64,000 nt of DNA. It comes from Tenderia sp965602225 (GTDB lineage: Bacteria > Pseudomonadota > Gammaproteobacteria > Tenderiales > Tenderiaceae). The translations under genes were made by a program, and so were the position numbers. Below are positions 51,275 through 60,255 of the stretch, piece after piece; positions within the stretch are counted from its first letter, which is position 1, and each line of letters opens with the position of its first letter. The stretch covers positions 26,276 to 90,275 of the forward strand of contig CBFCYE010000011.1 in NCBI GenBank assembly GCA_965602225.1, read 5' to 3'. The notes below the pieces were generated by a model that had not been told where the DNA came from, searched no databases, and worked only from the letters and a program-made list of their open reading frames with translations.

Positions 51275-51757
51275 CTATTGCTGGCTTTGATAGTAAAGAT
51301 TAACCCGGTCTCTCATCCACTTCTGTGTTGCGATATTATTTCCTGAGCCCTCGTTGTTCCATCGTACCGTCCAGGCTTTGCTAGCCTTGCTTGAGCCTGC
51401 GTGATAATGCACGCGAATATCATAGTTTGGATCCGAAACATGTTTCAAAACATACATCCATACACCGCCGCCTGATACCCCATCTGAAACGGGATCTTGA
51501 TAATCTGATGAGGCAAGCGATTTTGATTCCTTCCATGACATACGTTGTGCAATGTTGTCAGTTGAGTTTTGAATGAGTTCTAGTTGCGAGACCTGTGTGC
51601 CATTGCTAGCCATCGTTTGCAGCTTTTTTTGCATGAGCATTTCGGCGCGATTATCGACAAAATGTAGAGCAGATTTGCCACCGCGCTGTTTTTGAACTGA
51701 ACCGTTGGCAACGGCATTGCCTTTGTGGTGTTGTCTTCTGTCAGCGTAAGTGGTCAT
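51275..51757 (-). CDS. Small protein with eCIS/effector-type N-terminal leader, unknown C-terminal domain
   Basis: ATG at 51757 follows AAGGA, so the upstream Met is rejected, giving 160 residues. The N-terminal half contains HFVDNRAEMLMQKKLQTMA and continues with SQLELIQN, ending IAQR. This resembles the leader found before DUF4157 eCIS-core proteins and many secreted effectors (consensus like NRPEAIAQRKLQ ... QLK ... QR). The C-terminal 90 residues (from about residue 73; GGGVWMYVLKHVSDPNYDIR, RVHYHAGSSKAS) match nothing I can name. It is well isolated and moderately AT-rich. Confidence 0.55.
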   Translation of the reverse strand: MTTYADRRQHHKGNAVANGSVQKQRGGKSALHFVDNRAEMLMQKKLQTMASNGTQVSQLELIQNSTDNIAQRMSWKESKSLASSDYQDPVSDGVSGGGVWMYVLKHVSDPNYDIRVHYHAGSSKASKAWTVRWNNEGSGNNIATQKWMRDRVNLYYQSQQ

Positions 51758-52060
51758 GTCTAATCCTTTAGACTTGCAAATATAATCGATGAACATTTCG
51801 TAACACGTGGCTCTTGCGCCTAGTTAGCTTAGACGACTTCCCAGCTTTCAACAATACCGCCAATTTCATGAAAGCTACGATTACGCCTAGTTTTATTTGT
51901 TGTGTTGAATTCAGGGAATAGTTGAGGATTACTTGTTTTTAGTTTTAGAAAAAGGTATTTGAACTCGTGCTCTAGTTGCACGTTTGTAACTGTGATGAAA
52001 CCAGGTGTTGCAGTAACAAGTAATCATTCAGCTTTTTGTATTGTTTATTTCAAGGCAGAT

Positions 52061-53197
52061 TCAAGTGGGTGGTATCAGCAGCTGAAAGTCAGCCCTTGCC
52101 ACTGAAACACCATTTACCATAACTTCCAGTGTATGCAGGCCCGGATAATAGACGCGAGTAGTGATTTTTTTGATGGCATGTTTTTTTGTAATTGTCAGCG
52201 TGTTGTTTGCGACTAGAGTAGTTGTTCGCCACTTGAATACCTTTGGCGATGTCGAACCATTCGCCTTCTGGTGATGAATAATGTAATCGATAATCACGGC
52301 CTGGTCTTGTTTGGTGTCAGAACAAATTGACAACGTAAATTGCAAGGCATCACCAAACACAACGGTTGGCATCGATATGGCTATGCTGGTGTGTTTGATC
52401 TTGGCTGGTTTGAAACCAAGAGTAGCCAATGTTTTTTTATGGCCAGTTTTGATCAAAGTACGGCAGGCATGTCGAATCAATCTTTTTCTTTCCTGGCTCG
52501 CCCCTTGCAACCACCGCGCAGCAATGTCGGCGACTAGGTCAGGGTGGTCCTTGGCAATATCGTTTAGATTGTTTGCAACTGAACGCCGCACATACTCGGT
52601 CTTATCATCTTTAAGTTGTTCCAATAGGTCGATAACTGGCGCGGGGTCTTCGATAAAAATTGGCAAGCGCATCGCCCAAGGCAGGCGTGGCCGAATCCCC
52701 TCAGAAACCAGGCGTCGCACATGTTGATTGTCATCCCTTGCCCAGGTTTTTAAAGCGGCCAATGTTTTATTTGGTTTAGCCAGAATGAAAAAACGAATCC
52801 CGAATTCAGCCGAGCAACGCTGGGTCAGTTCCTTAAACAGATTCATCGATAAATTAAAGTGATCATGGCCGCGCAACCCCACATAGTGTGCCAGCGGCAT
52901 GATGGCCCAGCCGGTTATGCCGTCGGAATCCACTGTGCCTGCGGAAAGATCATCGGCCAATGGCGGGCCCAGGCTGGCGAGAATTATTTTAGCTGAGTGT
53001 TCAAAGTCAGTGGGAAGATACTCAATCATCGCCGCGGTGATACGTTCAGTGCGCGCCTTTAATTCAAGTGACTCAAGGTTATTCGTGGCCATAAGCATGA
53101 AACCCTTGCTGTCAAATTCAGACCACCGGTTTTGAAAATTTGCGGCCATGGCTTTAATGATTTTTTTATTAAGTAAGTTTTTGAATGGCTCGGCCAT
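52061..53197 (-). CDS. alkC: AlkC-like DNA alkylation repair protein with C-terminal Ig-like domain
   Basis: The 378-residue protein begins MAEPFKNLLNKKIIKAMA, the usual AlkC start, followed by HEAT-like helical repeats (residues 50-270; for example DNQHVRRLVSEGIRPRLPWA and TEYVRRSVANNLNDIAKDHP). AlkC enzymes remove N3-methyladenine and related lesions from DNA. The last 100 residues are beta-rich (TSIAISMPTVVFGDALQFTL) and fit the Ig-like extra domain present in a subset of AlkC proteins. It stands alone on the minus strand, between the effector-like gene and acr3. Confidence 0.82.
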   Translation of the reverse strand: MAEPFKNLLNKKIIKAMAANFQNRWSEFDSKGFMLMATNNLESLELKARTERITAAMIEYLPTDFEHSAKIILASLGPPLADDLSAGTVDSDGITGWAIMPLAHYVGLRGHDHFNLSMNLFKELTQRCSAEFGIRFFILAKPNKTLAALKTWARDDNQHVRRLVSEGIRPRLPWAMRLPIFIEDPAPVIDLLEQLKDDKTEYVRRSVANNLNDIAKDHPDLVADIAARWLQGASQERKRLIRHACRTLIKTGHKKTLATLGFKPAKIKHTSIAISMPTVVFGDALQFTLSICSDTKQDQAVIIDYIIHHQKANGSTSPKVFKWRTTTLVANNTLTITKKHAIKKITTRVYYPGLHTLEVMVNGVSVARADFQLLIPPT

Positions 53198-53278
53198 GTA
53201 ATGATTTTTAGTTGGTGGTTGTTTTAATAGAATGTTGAACGATGGTTTTAATTCGTGCCTTTATTTGTAGTGTCGTTG

Positions 53279-54412
53279 TTAATATTTGTTGGTGATGTTT
53301 TTTGATTCCATAGTAGCTGTTTTACACCTCGGATCATCCAGCTGGCAATCATCAAACAAATGACAGGTTCTTTTACATAGCGATACAAGCATAAGCATCA
53401 AAGGAACCTCAATCAAAACGCCTACAACCGTAGCCAAGGCCGCGCCAGAGGATAAGCCAAAAAGAATGATTGCTGTCGCTATGGCTACTTCGAAATGATT
53501 AGATGCGCCAATCATGGCTACAGGTGCGGCGTCGTGGTAAGAAAGCTTTAACCATCTAGAAAATACAAAATAACCTAGAGTGAAAATAAATACTGTTTGT
53601 ATAAAAAGCGGGATCGCAATCCACAAAATAGTTAGTGGGTTGCTGATGATAACTTCACCCTTGAATGAAAACAGTAGGATCAAGGTAAGAAGTAAGGCCG
53701 TTATGCTGACAGGCGTGAGCCAACGCAAAAACTTTTCATTAAACCACTGCATGCCTTTGTGTTTGATTATCCACTTTCTCGATAAATAGCCTGCGACCAA
53801 GGGTAGTGCTACATAAATTGAAACCGAAAGCAGCATGGTTTGCCACGGTACGGGCATAGAGTTCACATTTAACAATAAGCCGCCTAATGGGCCGTAGAGA
53901 AAAAGCATCATCAAGGAATTGATTGAAACCATCACCAAGGTTAAACCATCGTTGCCCTTTGCCAGGTGCCCCCACATCATTACCATGGCGGTGCAAGGAG
54001 CAATGCCCAGCAAAATAGTGCCGGCGATATAACTTCGCCATAACTCGACCTCCTCGCCGTTGGCAAGTATCTCTGTGCCAGGTAAAAAATCTTTAAACAA
54101 ATACCCTAAAAAGAAATATGAGATTGCAAACATGGTGAATGGTTTGATTGCCCAGTTTATAAACAGGGTAAGCAAAACAGGTTTTGGTGTTTTAGCTGAT
54201 TTTATGACCTGGCCAAAATCTATTTTTACCATGATTGGATACATCATGAAAAACAGGCAGACAGCGATAGGGATGGATACCTGGTAAAACGAAAAGTCGT
54301 TTAATGTTGTGGCGACATCAGGTGCTACCTTGCCTAAGATGATTCCGGCGGTAATGCAAAGCAATACCCAGACAGTTAAGTAGCGTTCAAAGATGGATAG
54401 CTTTTTTTCTGG
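53279..54412 (-). CDS. acr3: Arsenite efflux permease of the ACR3 family
   Basis: The start MPEKKLSIFERY (54412) is preferred to an upstream Met, giving about 377 residues. The ten-helix carrier has the conserved Cys of the family in LLGIAPCTAMVMMWGHLAKG, and the segments FFMMYPIMVKIDF and AIGASNHFEVAIA-like MIGASNHFEVAIATAI. It exports arsenite. The C-terminus (CKRTCHLFDDCQLDDPRCKT) is unusually cysteine-rich. arsR and arsC are not next to it, and only a GNAT gene precedes it (48 bases upstream). Confidence 0.92.
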   Translation of the reverse strand, partial: PEKKLSIFERYLTVWVLLCITAGIILGKVAPDVATTLNDFSFYQVSIPIAVCLFFMMYPIMVKIDFGQVIKSAKTPKPVLLTLFINWAIKPFTMFAISYFFLGYLFKDFLPGTEILANGEEVELWRSYIAGTILLGIAPCTAMVMMWGHLAKGNDGLTLVMVSINSLMMLFLYGPLGGLLLNVNSMPVPWQTMLLSVSIYVALPLVAGYLSRKWIIKHKGMQWFNEKFLRWLTPVSITALLLTLILLFSFKGEVIISNPLTILWIAIPLFIQTVFIFTLGYFVFSRWLKLSYHDAAPVAMIGASNHFEVAIATAIILFGLSSGAALATVVGVLIEVPLMLMLVSLCKRTCHLFDDCQLDDPRCKTATMESKNITNKY

Positions 54413-54460
54413 CATGGCTATTAATCCGTTTTCTAATGGGCCTGGCAAACGCCAGCTGAT

Positions 54461-54895
54461 CTACGTGTGGGGCGTCATGGGCTGGAAATAAATACCATCC
54501 TTCTCAGTAATGACGTCAGGTTCTACAAAGCAAAGTCTTTTATACGCAGGAATAGCATATAGTGATGATCGTAGTGTGTAGGTGTTCGATACACATACGC
54601 TTTTTGCATGTTGCCAGAGAGTCCTTGCAACCCCCTTGCCTTGCTGTTGTTCTGAAACAAAAAGGTGATTGTCAGCTTTGTTTTCGATATAGCTCACTAT
54701 TGCCTCTTCTAATTCACATTCAAAGGTTGAATATTCAGGGCTTTCTATACGCCTATCAAAATCAATCGCGGTGAGTGTGCTTTCAAACCAGTCGGGTAAA
54801 GCGTTTTGTTTATCCATCAGGTAATAGTGAGCAAGAGAGACAACAAGCCTGCGAATATCGGCAACATCATTTTTTGTCGCGACTCGAATAGTCAT
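54461..54895 (-). CDS. GNAT family N-acetyltransferase
   Basis: The 144-residue protein shows the GNAT pattern: an N-terminal strand MTIRVATKNDVADIRRLV, an acetyl-CoA pyrophosphate loop EQQQGKGVARTLWQHA (Q-x-x-G-x-G) and C-terminal VEPDVITEKDGIYFQPM. Directly upstream of acr3, it could be an arsenic-related acetyltransferase of the ArsN type or an unrelated passenger. The substrate cannot be read from sequence. Confidence 0.8.
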   Translation of the reverse strand: MTIRVATKNDVADIRRLVVSLAHYYLMDKQNALPDWFESTLTAIDFDRRIESPEYSTFECELEEAIVSYIENKADNHLFVSEQQQGKGVARTLWQHAKSVCVSNTYTLRSSLYAIPAYKRLCFVEPDVITEKDGIYFQPMTPHT

Positions 54896-55000
54896 GTTGT
54901 CTCCAGGGTGGCTAAGGTGTTGTGAGGCAAGTCATTCTAAATCTTAGTCAGCCATATTTGGATAAGCCAGTAATTGGCTGTGTAAGGTGTTCGGTAGGCC

Positions 55001-55621
55001 TTATTTGTTAGCAGCGTCCTGAGGCACAGAGTGGCAGCGCATGCAGTTCATTGTCGGTGGAAATGCCACCTTGCCATGACATATGCCACAAAACTTGCCA
55101 GTCAAAACATCGTTCATGGCAATATTGTTGGCGCCTTTTTTCTGTTTGAAAATTGCCGGATGGCAGTTTTTGCAATCCAGCCATAAGGTGTGTGACAAAT
55201 GCGGGAAGCGAACGTGGGGCATATTGCCGGTATCGGTGAAAATGATATCCAGATCCAGCGTCTGTTTCTCGGTCTCGCCGTTTATATCCGCACGTGGGTT
55301 AATTAGCCCCTGGTTGATGGTCTCAATCCAGTTGACGATGCCGACATTGTCGCGTGGAAATTCGAGCATGGCCTCGTAAGGGTTTTGAAACACCTCTACG
55401 GCATCGTTAGTTGGGTCATGAATGCCATCTTCAGCTACCGGGATGGCTTCGCTCTCAGTCTGATAGTGCTTGCCGCGATCCTTTAAAACCGGTTCCAGTC
55501 CCGCCGCGGCATGAACAGCGCTACCACTGAACAGTAGTGAAAATGTCAGGGCGAAACAGAAAGGTAGCCGCATTTTGTGTGCGTGTACTGAGCTGGTGTT
55601 GGTCGCAGTAGTGGAAGACAT
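55001..55621 (-). CDS. Trihaem c7-type cytochrome with N-terminal module, remote copy C
   Basis: The 206-residue protein has three haem motifs (CKNCH, CGICH, CMRCH) and the same N-terminal module as the copies in the conduit cluster: AEDGIHDPTNDAVEVFQNP, then EFPRDNVGIVNWIETINQGL and INPRADI. It lies about 13 kb from the cluster and on the other strand. A signal peptide starts at Met17 (MRLPFCFALTF, cut near VHAAA), so the annotated Met may be late. It is probably another periplasmic carrier, transcribed independently. Confidence 0.85.
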   Translation of the reverse strand: MSSTTATNTSSVHAHKMRLPFCFALTFSLLFSGSAVHAAAGLEPVLKDRGKHYQTESEAIPVAEDGIHDPTNDAVEVFQNPYEAMLEFPRDNVGIVNWIETINQGLINPRADINGETEKQTLDLDIIFTDTGNMPHVRFPHLSHTLWLDCKNCHPAIFKQKKGANNIAMNDVLTGKFCGICHGKVAFPPTMNCMRCHSVPQDAANK

Positions 55622-55749
55622 GCTGATTTCCTGAGATTAATCGTCTGTTCTGTAATTCAATGAGTAGAGATTATAGAACATATCGACTTTTCATGAGACC
55701 CCAAAAGATGTTCGATGAAAGCGGTTGTCGACGTCTTCTGTCGTGGGCC

Positions 55750-56760
55750 TCAGCCATCCTTTTTTAGGTAAGCCAGCAACTGGCTGCGTAAGGCGTTGGG
55801 CAGGCCGTGGATGCTGAGCGTATCGGTCTTTTCCTCATAAGTGACGCGGCCATTGAGATGATAGGTTGAAAAGCTGATGGCAAGATCCCGTTCACGGCCT
55901 GAGAGCTTGATATAACGGCGCAGACTCTTGCGATCAAGTATCACCTCTTCTTTTTCGCCGGCAGGGTTGTGTGGCAATACCTCACGGACAAACTTTTCAC
56001 AGTCGATGCCGTCCAGCTCTTTCGATAGACCGTGGATATTGATCGGTTCATCTTTTTGTTCCTGCTCCATGCAGTAATCCACCACCTGGGTGCGATAGTC
56101 GTTGACCTTGTCTTCAGGCAGCTGTTTGGCGAACGACTCAACCCCCTTCAAAAATGCCTCAGTGCTCTCCTGTTTATCGATGCCGTCACCAAAACCGGTC
56201 AGCTCATCAAAGATCTTCGCCATTTCCGGATTGCCCCGCGGTGGCAGCATGGAAAGATAGGCGTAGTTTTTACGCACCTTCCACTCGGCCAGATCGACCT
56301 TAATGCCAAACATCGACGGCCCGGTGTCCACCACATAACTGGGCATTACCTCTAAGGACTCACTGATGGCCAAGGACTCATTGTGATTCACCGCAAACAG
56401 ATAAAAGACCTGGTGCTGCTCACTCATCGAATCGATAAAAAACAAAAAGTGGGCCTTAATCTCAACAGCCTTTTCGTTCACTCCTGCCTCAAGTTGTTGC
56501 ATCAGCGCATTGCTAAGTTGAGAGAAGGAATGTTTGTCCTGCAAAAATTCATCCAGCTCCTGTGCCAGAAGAGACGGCTCGGCATCAGCGGGAAAGCTGC
56601 CATGTTTGCGCGCCAGACGAGATAAAAAGGCGCTCTTTAACTTATCCAATAACACATCTTTAGTTTCGTCGGCGGCCAGTTCATCCTTACGTAATAACAG
56701 GCTAGCCTTGGCATCTGAATGGCGACAAAGGTAATGGGCTGTAACATGGGTGATAGACAT
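55750..56760 (-). CDS. yejK: Nucleoid-associated protein YejK/NdpA
   Basis: The start at 56760 (MSITHVTAHYL) is chosen over an upstream Met. The roughly 336-residue protein follows the YejK pattern: an N-terminal part with KSAFLSRLARKHGSFP, the middle YLSMLPPRGNPEMAKIFDELTG and FLKGVESFAKQLPEDKV, and the C-terminal SFSTYHLNGRVTYEEKTDTL. YejK binds DNA in the nucleoid and influences chromosome organisation. It lies next to the NACHT gene, on the same strand. Confidence 0.88.
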   Translation of the reverse strand: MSITHVTAHYLCRHSDAKASLLLRKDELAADETKDVLLDKLKSAFLSRLARKHGSFPADAEPSLLAQELDEFLQDKHSFSQLSNALMQQLEAGVNEKAVEIKAHFLFFIDSMSEQHQVFYLFAVNHNESLAISESLEVMPSYVVDTGPSMFGIKVDLAEWKVRKNYAYLSMLPPRGNPEMAKIFDELTGFGDGIDKQESTEAFLKGVESFAKQLPEDKVNDYRTQVVDYCMEQEQKDEPINIHGLSKELDGIDCEKFVREVLPHNPAGEKEEVILDRKSLRRYIKLSGRERDLAISFSTYHLNGRVTYEEKTDTLSIHGLPNALRSQLLAYLKKDG

Positions 56761-56887
56761 CTGGTGTTCCAAGCTATGGTTAAAGAATAATGCCAATAAA
56801 TGGCTTTATGGGTTTATGTTCTGATACTTAATGTAGCGTGTTGCAGTTATCAATACGTAGGGTGCGCCGTGCCTGGCTAAGTTAATT

Positions 56888-58594
56888 TCAGGTGAAATTA
56901 ATTTCATTTATAGCTAGTTCTTGCTTTTTTATGCGATCTTTTATTTCTGTATACTCTTTGTTCTTGCTGTCAAGAAACTGTTCAATGCGATCGATTAAGG
57001 TGTCTTTGAATCCTTCCTTGTATGCATCGATAATATCTAATTCGAAATTACCAGTAGCGTATTCCTCTTTGATTGTTCCAAGGCGAAGTGCGGTGATAAG
57101 CGATATGTAAAAATTGAAATATATGTTGTCAGAAAAGCATTTAGCTCCCCATGTGATTGACCTTAAGTCTCCGTCTTGAATACCTATAGTGATGCCGTTG
57201 AAAATATCATCTGTTACGCCTGTTGAAGTATTTTCATATTTAAATGAGCTGAATAGTTTTTCATAAATAGGTATTAGAAATAGTGTGTCGCAGTAATAGC
57301 TGTCAATATTTTCAAGATAAGTAATTTCTTGTGTGAATTGCCTGGGGTCGTTTTTAGCCAAATTATAAAATTTTTCTTTTAGCGTTAAGGGGCTCTTAGA
57401 TATAAAGCTTGCGGCATGATATTCCTTTATACTTTTATGTATGAAATTATACTCAAATCCTTCCTCGACAATTAGGCATGTATTATTCTTAGTGTCATCG
57501 AGGAAATCACCTTCGCTTATGTTTTCAAGGCCTACTATGGACTTTGCCTTTTTTATTAATGAGATTGCACTTCCATGGGTTAGGGTGTCTTTTTTATCTA
57601 TCATGCAGTAAAAACAGAATGCGCAAAATAGCTCTTCAAGTTGATTTTCGTTGAGGTCGGATTTGAATTCTCTAACAAATCCTGGTTTTGTAGAGTCGTG
57701 CCTATTCACAAGAAGGTAAAATAGATTGTCATAAAACTCATGAAGTCTTTCTGGAATTCGGTGATAGCTCTTGTACGTTATTGTTAGTAACGTTAGCAAT
57801 AAAGGTGTTGTTATTAAGTCGGCGATGCCTGACTTGTTGCTATGAATCGCTTTTACTATGTCATCGGCTTTTATGCTTTCGTCGTTATGGAAAAACTTTT
57901 CAAGGATTCCTGGAAAGTCGGACGGTATTAATGGGCATAGATTAAACACCTTAAAAAAGGTAACGCACTGAATATCGGAGTTGGGCCTAGAGCTAATAAC
58001 TATTTTCATATTATGAAATCTAGAGCATAAATCTTCTATGTATGAAATTACATCTTGAACTAGATCTTTTTTTACTTCATCAAATGCGTCTAGTACAAGT
58101 GTGCATTTGTTGCTTTCATATATATGTTTTAGTGACGATGAGTCACATTCTACCCCGAGATTAGATAAACTGTTTATGATAAGTGTTTCAATGTTATTCC
58201 TGTCGGTAATTTTTCTTAATTCAACAAATATGGGTATGCTTTTCCCGTGTCTAAGCTCGGCCCCTGTCAAGTAACGTAATAAGATTGATTTACCTTGCCC
58301 AGCCGTTCCCTGTACAACTATTTTTCCGTTTTCTGGAAAGTCATTTAGAGAGTTTATTTCTACTCTGTTCGATTCCACATCGATCTTCGATGGGTAGTAA
58401 AATTCATTTAAGTTAACAACTTTGTCTACTTGCCAAATAGTTTTAACTTCTTCTACTTTAGATGCTTTAAGGTAGGCGTTTTCAATGTCAATTCCTTTCA
58501 ATTTTGCGAATGCGCTCGACTTTTTCTTTAAGAACTGAAAAAGCTCATTTAGTGTTAACTTGAATCCTTCGCCCATTGCTGCTTCTAAAATCAT
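56888..58594 (-). CDS. NACHT-domain NTPase, candidate antiphage gene
   Basis: The 568-residue protein has a NACHT-type Walker A (GTAGQGKS, residues 96-103), Walker B LVLDAFDE (166-173), a sensor-1 Arg in IVISSRPNSD, and winged-helix/effector-like regions around residues 250-370. The N-terminal 90 residues have no recognised effector domain, and the C-terminus (residues 420-568) is helical and charged. The gene is much more AT-rich than its neighbours and lies between the Bat operon and yejK, so it looks like a recent acquisition. Bacterial NACHT proteins include several antiphage systems, but a defence role here is inferred. Confidence 0.8.
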   Translation of the reverse strand: MILEAAMGEGFKLTLNELFQFLKKKSSAFAKLKGIDIENAYLKASKVEEVKTIWQVDKVVNLNEFYYPSKIDVESNRVEINSLNDFPENGKIVVQGTAGQGKSILLRYLTGAELRHGKSIPIFVELRKITDRNNIETLIINSLSNLGVECDSSSLKHIYESNKCTLVLDAFDEVKKDLVQDVISYIEDLCSRFHNMKIVISSRPNSDIQCVTFFKVFNLCPLIPSDFPGILEKFFHNDESIKADDIVKAIHSNKSGIADLITTPLLLTLLTITYKSYHRIPERLHEFYDNLFYLLVNRHDSTKPGFVREFKSDLNENQLEELFCAFCFYCMIDKKDTLTHGSAISLIKKAKSIVGLENISEGDFLDDTKNNTCLIVEEGFEYNFIHKSIKEYHAASFISKSPLTLKEKFYNLAKNDPRQFTQEITYLENIDSYYCDTLFLIPIYEKLFSSFKYENTSTGVTDDIFNGITIGIQDGDLRSITWGAKCFSDNIYFNFYISLITALRLGTIKEEYATGNFELDIIDAYKEGFKDTLIDRIEQFLDSKNKEYTEIKDRIKKQELAINEINFT

Positions 58595-58626
58595 TTTAAA
58601 TTTACCTTTTTTATTGTTTTGCCGGG

Positions 58627-60255
58627 CTACGGTTTATTTTTATTGGCCTGATAAAAGTTTTCGCTTTGCCAAGGGTTTGTTTTGTTTGCAGCGACCTTAA
58701 TCGGTGTCTGCCGAATACGTGTTATGGCTTTTTCGACTTTGCCTTGCAGTTCTGCCTCTGATTCCTTTTCACCACCATAACAAAAACGCTGCAAGGCCCT
58801 GACTGCGTCCGGCACTGTTGTGTCATCCGCTTGTTGTGCCGACCATTGTTGCAATCCTTGTTCCAGTGTTTGGCTGCCCATTGCCTGTAACAGTTTTTGT
58901 TGTAGCGGGTGGCGTGTGTCTTTGATCTTTACGGTTGTTGTCGCAACAGGTTCTGTTCGAGTGGGTTGAAGGGTTTGTTTGCGCCACAGCTTTAACAGTG
59001 TGGTCAGCCATAACAGGGTCATGATGACGGTGGCGAATTGCCATAACCATTCTGGTTTTGTTTGCGTTGTTGCTGATTCAATCTCGTTAACTGTGTTGCT
59101 GTCGGTGATGGCGGCGGGTTGTGGGATTGCATTGGCTGTCACCTTGATGGTTTGGCCGGGCAGTTCAATCAACGCGGGGCGGCCGGTGTCAGGATCAAAA
59201 TAAGGTACACGAATGCTTGGCAGTTCAAACTCGCCGTCACGCAGCGGCATGATGGAGAGGCTGTAATCAGCTGCGTCCATGATGCCTTTGCTGTTTTGTT
59301 GTGTGTGATAACGGGCCGAGTCGGGATAGAGTTTCAGACCTTCAGGCAGGTCAATGCCGGGCAGCAGTCTGGGTAAGGTGGTGACGGCTACGGGTGCTTT
59401 GAGTGTGACGATCCACTGGCTGAGTTCGAATTGTTTGAAATTGGTGGGCAGCGGTTCGGCGCTTAGCTCTGGTTTGCCGATGATGATGTCTGCCGGTAGC
59501 TCGGCGGGCAGGGCCTTGATCTCAAGGCTGAGGCGTTGATTGGGTAGGCGCAGTTTGTTGCCGCTTTTAGTGGCGACCCAGATGTCCGGCAGTTGCACGG
59601 TGAATGGCCCGGCCTGGCTGGGGAACACTGACCAGGTCATGCGTTCGACGTCGTATTCGATACCTTGATGATTTTCTTTGCGACTCTCCTGCGGCATCTT
59701 CCAGTTGGGCAGCAGTTCTATTTGCTGTGGTTCGGTTTCGAGGTTGCTGCCTAGCGAGGCCGAGGCCAGTTCGACGCGATGATAGAGATCGATCCAGGCG
59801 ACGACTTGTTGGCCGACCCAGGCGCTGGTCTGGTTGGTGCCGCTGCGGACGAAGACCTCTTCGGCGGTCTTGGCTGCCTTTTTCAAAACTTCGATGGTGA
59901 TGGAGTTTGATTTAAGGCCGTCGATCTCAAACACCGGGATGCTGAGTTTGCCTGTGTGTTTGGGGAATAGTTCGACCTTGATCTCGGATGTGGAGCGGCC
60001 CTGGCCGAGATAGATGTTGTAGTTGCTGCTGGCCTCGGGGCGGCCGAGGTTAAAGTCTTTACCCAGGCGGCTGAGGTCGACATTGGCATCGACGCCTTCG
60101 GCGCGCAGGCGGGTGTCGCTGTTGCTCAGGCTAAGGGTGAACAATATGGGTTCGTTGAGCTGCAATTGCTTGCGGTCGACGCTGGCTGTGAACTCCGCCG
60201 CCCAGGTCGACAGCGCAAACAGGCTGCCGAATAAAACTAGCGCCAGCCTTACCAT
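58627..60255 (-). CDS. batD: BatD oxygen-tolerance protein
   Basis: The 542-residue protein has a signal peptide (ending STWAAEF) and several beta-rich domains (FTASVDRKQLQLNEPILFTL at the start), and one C-terminal membrane helix (FATVIMTLLWLTTLLKLW). This matches BatD of the Bacteroides/Francisella aerotolerance operon. It overlaps the next gene of the operon (batB) by a few bases, and its product probably acts in the periplasm with BatA and BatB. Confidence 0.9.
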   Translation of the reverse strand: MVRLALVLFGSLFALSTWAAEFTASVDRKQLQLNEPILFTLSLSNSDTRLRAEGVDANVDLSRLGKDFNLGRPEASSNYNIYLGQGRSTSEIKVELFPKHTGKLSIPVFEIDGLKSNSITIEVLKKAAKTAEEVFVRSGTNQTSAWVGQQVVAWIDLYHRVELASASLGSNLETEPQQIELLPNWKMPQESRKENHQGIEYDVERMTWSVFPSQAGPFTVQLPDIWVATKSGNKLRLPNQRLSLEIKALPAELPADIIIGKPELSAEPLPTNFKQFELSQWIVTLKAPVAVTTLPRLLPGIDLPEGLKLYPDSARYHTQQNSKGIMDAADYSLSIMPLRDGEFELPSIRVPYFDPDTGRPALIELPGQTIKVTANAIPQPAAITDSNTVNEIESATTQTKPEWLWQFATVIMTLLWLTTLLKLWRKQTLQPTRTEPVATTTVKIKDTRHPLQQKLLQAMGSQTLEQGLQQWSAQQADDTTVPDAVRALQRFCYGGEKESEAELQGKVEKAITRIRQTPIKVAANKTNPWQSENFYQANKNKP

